Shown: positions 6,144-7,448 of the stretch, one piece after another | How the letters are laid out: each line of letters opens with the position of its first letter | Position numbering within the stretch: the first letter of the stretch is position 1 | Assembly: GCA_045114665.1 (NCBI GenBank) | Contig: JBGUKW010000217.1 | Span: 1 to 7,448, forward strand | Direction of reading: 5' to 3' | From: CADAWZ01 sp045114665 | Lineage (GTDB): Bacteria; Vulcanimicrobiota; CADAWZ01 | Length of the DNA stretch: 7,448 bases | The notes under the pieces: model-generated | What the model was told of the DNA's origin: nothing | Database searches by the model: none | Seen by the model: the letters and a program-made list of their open reading frames with translations, nothing else | Translations under genes and position numbers: made by a program

Positions 6144-6200
6144 ATAGTATTGAATATTTATTTGTTAATTTAAAACACAAAGAGGTTTTTAAATATCGAA

Positions 6201-7448
6201 ATGACAATAGAAGCAATAATCACATCTGTTATATTTGTTGCAGTATTTGCATTCATTTTATCAGAAAAAATAGACAGAATGGTCGTATCAATCTGTGGGG
6301 CAACTGCAATGATCGTAGTGGGGAACATTCGAGGTTTTTATAGTTATGAACAAGCTCTTTCAATGATTGAACTTGATACTATTATACTTTTACTTGGAAT
6401 GATGACTCTTATAAGTATGCTCGAAAAAACAGGAGCATTTGAATATATGGCAATAAAAATAGCCCAACTAAGTAAAGGGCGTCCAGTAATGTTATTTTTG
6501 ATGTTAGTAACAACAACCGCATTTATATCAATGTTTCTCGATAATGTTACAACTGTAGTTTTGATTGCTCCTGTAACAATAGCAATTACTAAATTACTAA
6601 AATTATCTTGTGTTCCATATTTGATAGGTGAAGCAATATTGTCAAATATAGGTGGTCTTGCAACTATAGTTGGAGACCCTCCAAACTTGATAATTGGCTC
6701 ATCAGTACAAGATCTCAGTTTCATTTCATTTATGCTACATTTAGGTCCATTTGCATTAATTGTATTTCTTTTAACAGCTTTTTTATTTATAAAAATATTC
6801 AAAAAAGATTTCGACAAAGAACCTTCAGAAATAAAAGTTATGATGTCAATGAAACCTGAAGATTCAATAACAGACAGAGAAGGAGCCAAAAAACTTATAT
6901 ATGTCTTTAGTATAATAATATTTGGATTCTTCATAGCAGAGTACATTCACATCAGACCATCACTAATTGCAATAACAGGTGCAGCAATAGGATTTATATT
7001 CACAAAATACAACATAGAAGAAACAATTTCAAGAGTTGATGTCAGTATTTTAATATTTTTCTCAGGTCTTTTTATAACTGTAGGAGGCTTAAAATATAGT
7101 GGAGTTCTCGATTTAATGGCAACATCTCTTACAGGTTTAGCAAAACACGATATGCTTTTATGTTGTATAGTAACTATATGGGTTGCAGCATTTGCCTCTG
7201 CAATTCTTGATAATATACCATTTACTATTGCAATGATTCCAATGATACAATCTTTGGGGCAACATTTGGGAGATATGAATGCAATAACTCCTCTTTGGTG
7301 GGCATTAGCATTAGGCGTTGGATTAGGTGGAAATGCTACTGTAATCGGTGCAACTGCAAATGTAATAGTTGTTAAATTATCTGAAAAAACAGATACACCG
7401 ATAACATCTAAAATTTGGTCAAAAAGTGGATTGATAACCACAATGACT
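6201..7448 (+). CDS. ArsB/NhaD/P-protein-type ion transporter (SLC13-like, IT superfamily), 3' end cut by window
   Basis: The frame is open for 416 codons to the last base of the window. Family members are usually about 425-430 residues, so only a short C-terminal piece is missing. It is a polytopic inner-membrane protein with two related halves. The first half has LDNVTT (113-118) and GGLATIVGDPPNLIIG (151-166); the second has LDNIPFTI (336-343) and GGNATVIGATANVI (376-389). Re-entrant loops of this kind form the substrate site in the ion-transporter superfamily. A charged loop (about 199-232) separates the halves. The family includes arsenite exporters, Na+/H+ antiporters, dicarboxylate carriers and the melanosomal P protein, and sequence alone does not give the substrate. 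No arsenic-resistance gene is nearby. The start ATG is preceded by AAAGAGG 15 nt upstream, a long spacing, with no better in-frame start. It has its own likely promoter, so it need not work with the ATPase upstream. Confidence 0.93.
   Translation, partial: MTIEAIITSVIFVAVFAFILSEKIDRMVVSICGATAMIVVGNIRGFYSYEQALSMIELDTIILLLGMMTLISMLEKTGAFEYMAIKIAQLSKGRPVMLFLMLVTTTAFISMFLDNVTTVVLIAPVTIAITKLLKLSCVPYLIGEAILSNIGGLATIVGDPPNLIIGSSVQDLSFISFMLHLGPFALIVFLLTAFLFIKIFKKDFDKEPSEIKVMMSMKPEDSITDREGAKKLIYVFSIIIFGFFIAEYIHIRPSLIAITGAAIGFIFTKYNIEETISRVDVSILIFFSGLFITVGGLKYSGVLDLMATSLTGLAKHDMLLCCIVTIWVAAFASAILDNIPFTIAMIPMIQSLGQHLGDMNAITPLWWALALGVGLGGNATVIGATANVIVVKLSEKTDTPITSKIWSKSGLITTMT

Noticed and set aside
6118..6200. 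Terminator between the ABC ATPase and the ion transporter
   Set aside because: No stable hairpin followed by a T-run is visible; only short AT palindromes are present.
6344..7441. Two back-to-back long open frames on the - strand (6344-6946 and 6947-7441)
   Set aside because: They are antisense to the ion transporter, whose + strand frame is continuous and carries all family motifs. The antisense products match nothing recognisable and have no ribosome binding site.

Overview
The window is AT-rich throughout (roughly 30% G+C by eye), densely coded and uses the standard genetic code, so it reads as an ordinary bacterial chromosome segment. It has no insertion sequence, phage gene, tRNA or CRISPR array. 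No marker gene fixes the lineage. AT-rich codon use, a short NfeD with FloA-type flotillins, a large extracytoplasmic glycine-rich protein and a tmRNA gene without an encoded CCA tail would fit an uncultured gut-type lineage such as Vampirovibrionia/Gastranaerophilales. This is only a low-confidence guess; Clostridia, spirochaetes or Elusimicrobia are not excluded.

Layout: (1) Positions 2-1393 (+) hold the 3' part of a large secreted or pilus-type protein with a short collagen-like Gly-X-Y stretch. It ends at a strong bidirectional terminator. (2) Positions 1464-1813 (-) hold a complete one-piece tmRNA (ssrA) with a good sigma70-type promoter upstream. (3) Positions 1953-5215 (-) hold a tight four-gene operon. 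In transcription order it is a short NfeD membrane protein, a full-length FloA flotillin, a second and shorter FloA paralogue, and an unrecognised 191-residue soluble protein with a basic tail. Gaps are 3, 20 and 6 nt, and the operon ends at a hairpin that also separates it from ssrA. (4) Positions 5216-5352 are a divergent intergenic region with candidate promoter elements and a 7-bp inverted repeat. (5) Positions 5353-6117 (+) hold a complete FepC/BtuD-type ABC ATPase with no permease or binding protein beside it. (6) Positions 6201-7448 (+) hold an ArsB/NhaD/P-protein-type ion transporter that runs off the window end just short of its expected C-terminus, behind its own likely promoter.

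How the genes work together: the most system-like unit is the NfeD-FloA-FloA-unknown operon. In known bacteria NfeD and FloA cooperate in functional membrane microdomains. Here the flotillin is duplicated, one copy lacks the usual C-terminal tail, and a soluble protein of unknown family is coupled downstream. The ABC ATPase and the ion transporter are neighbours on the same strand, but nothing in the sequence shows a shared function.
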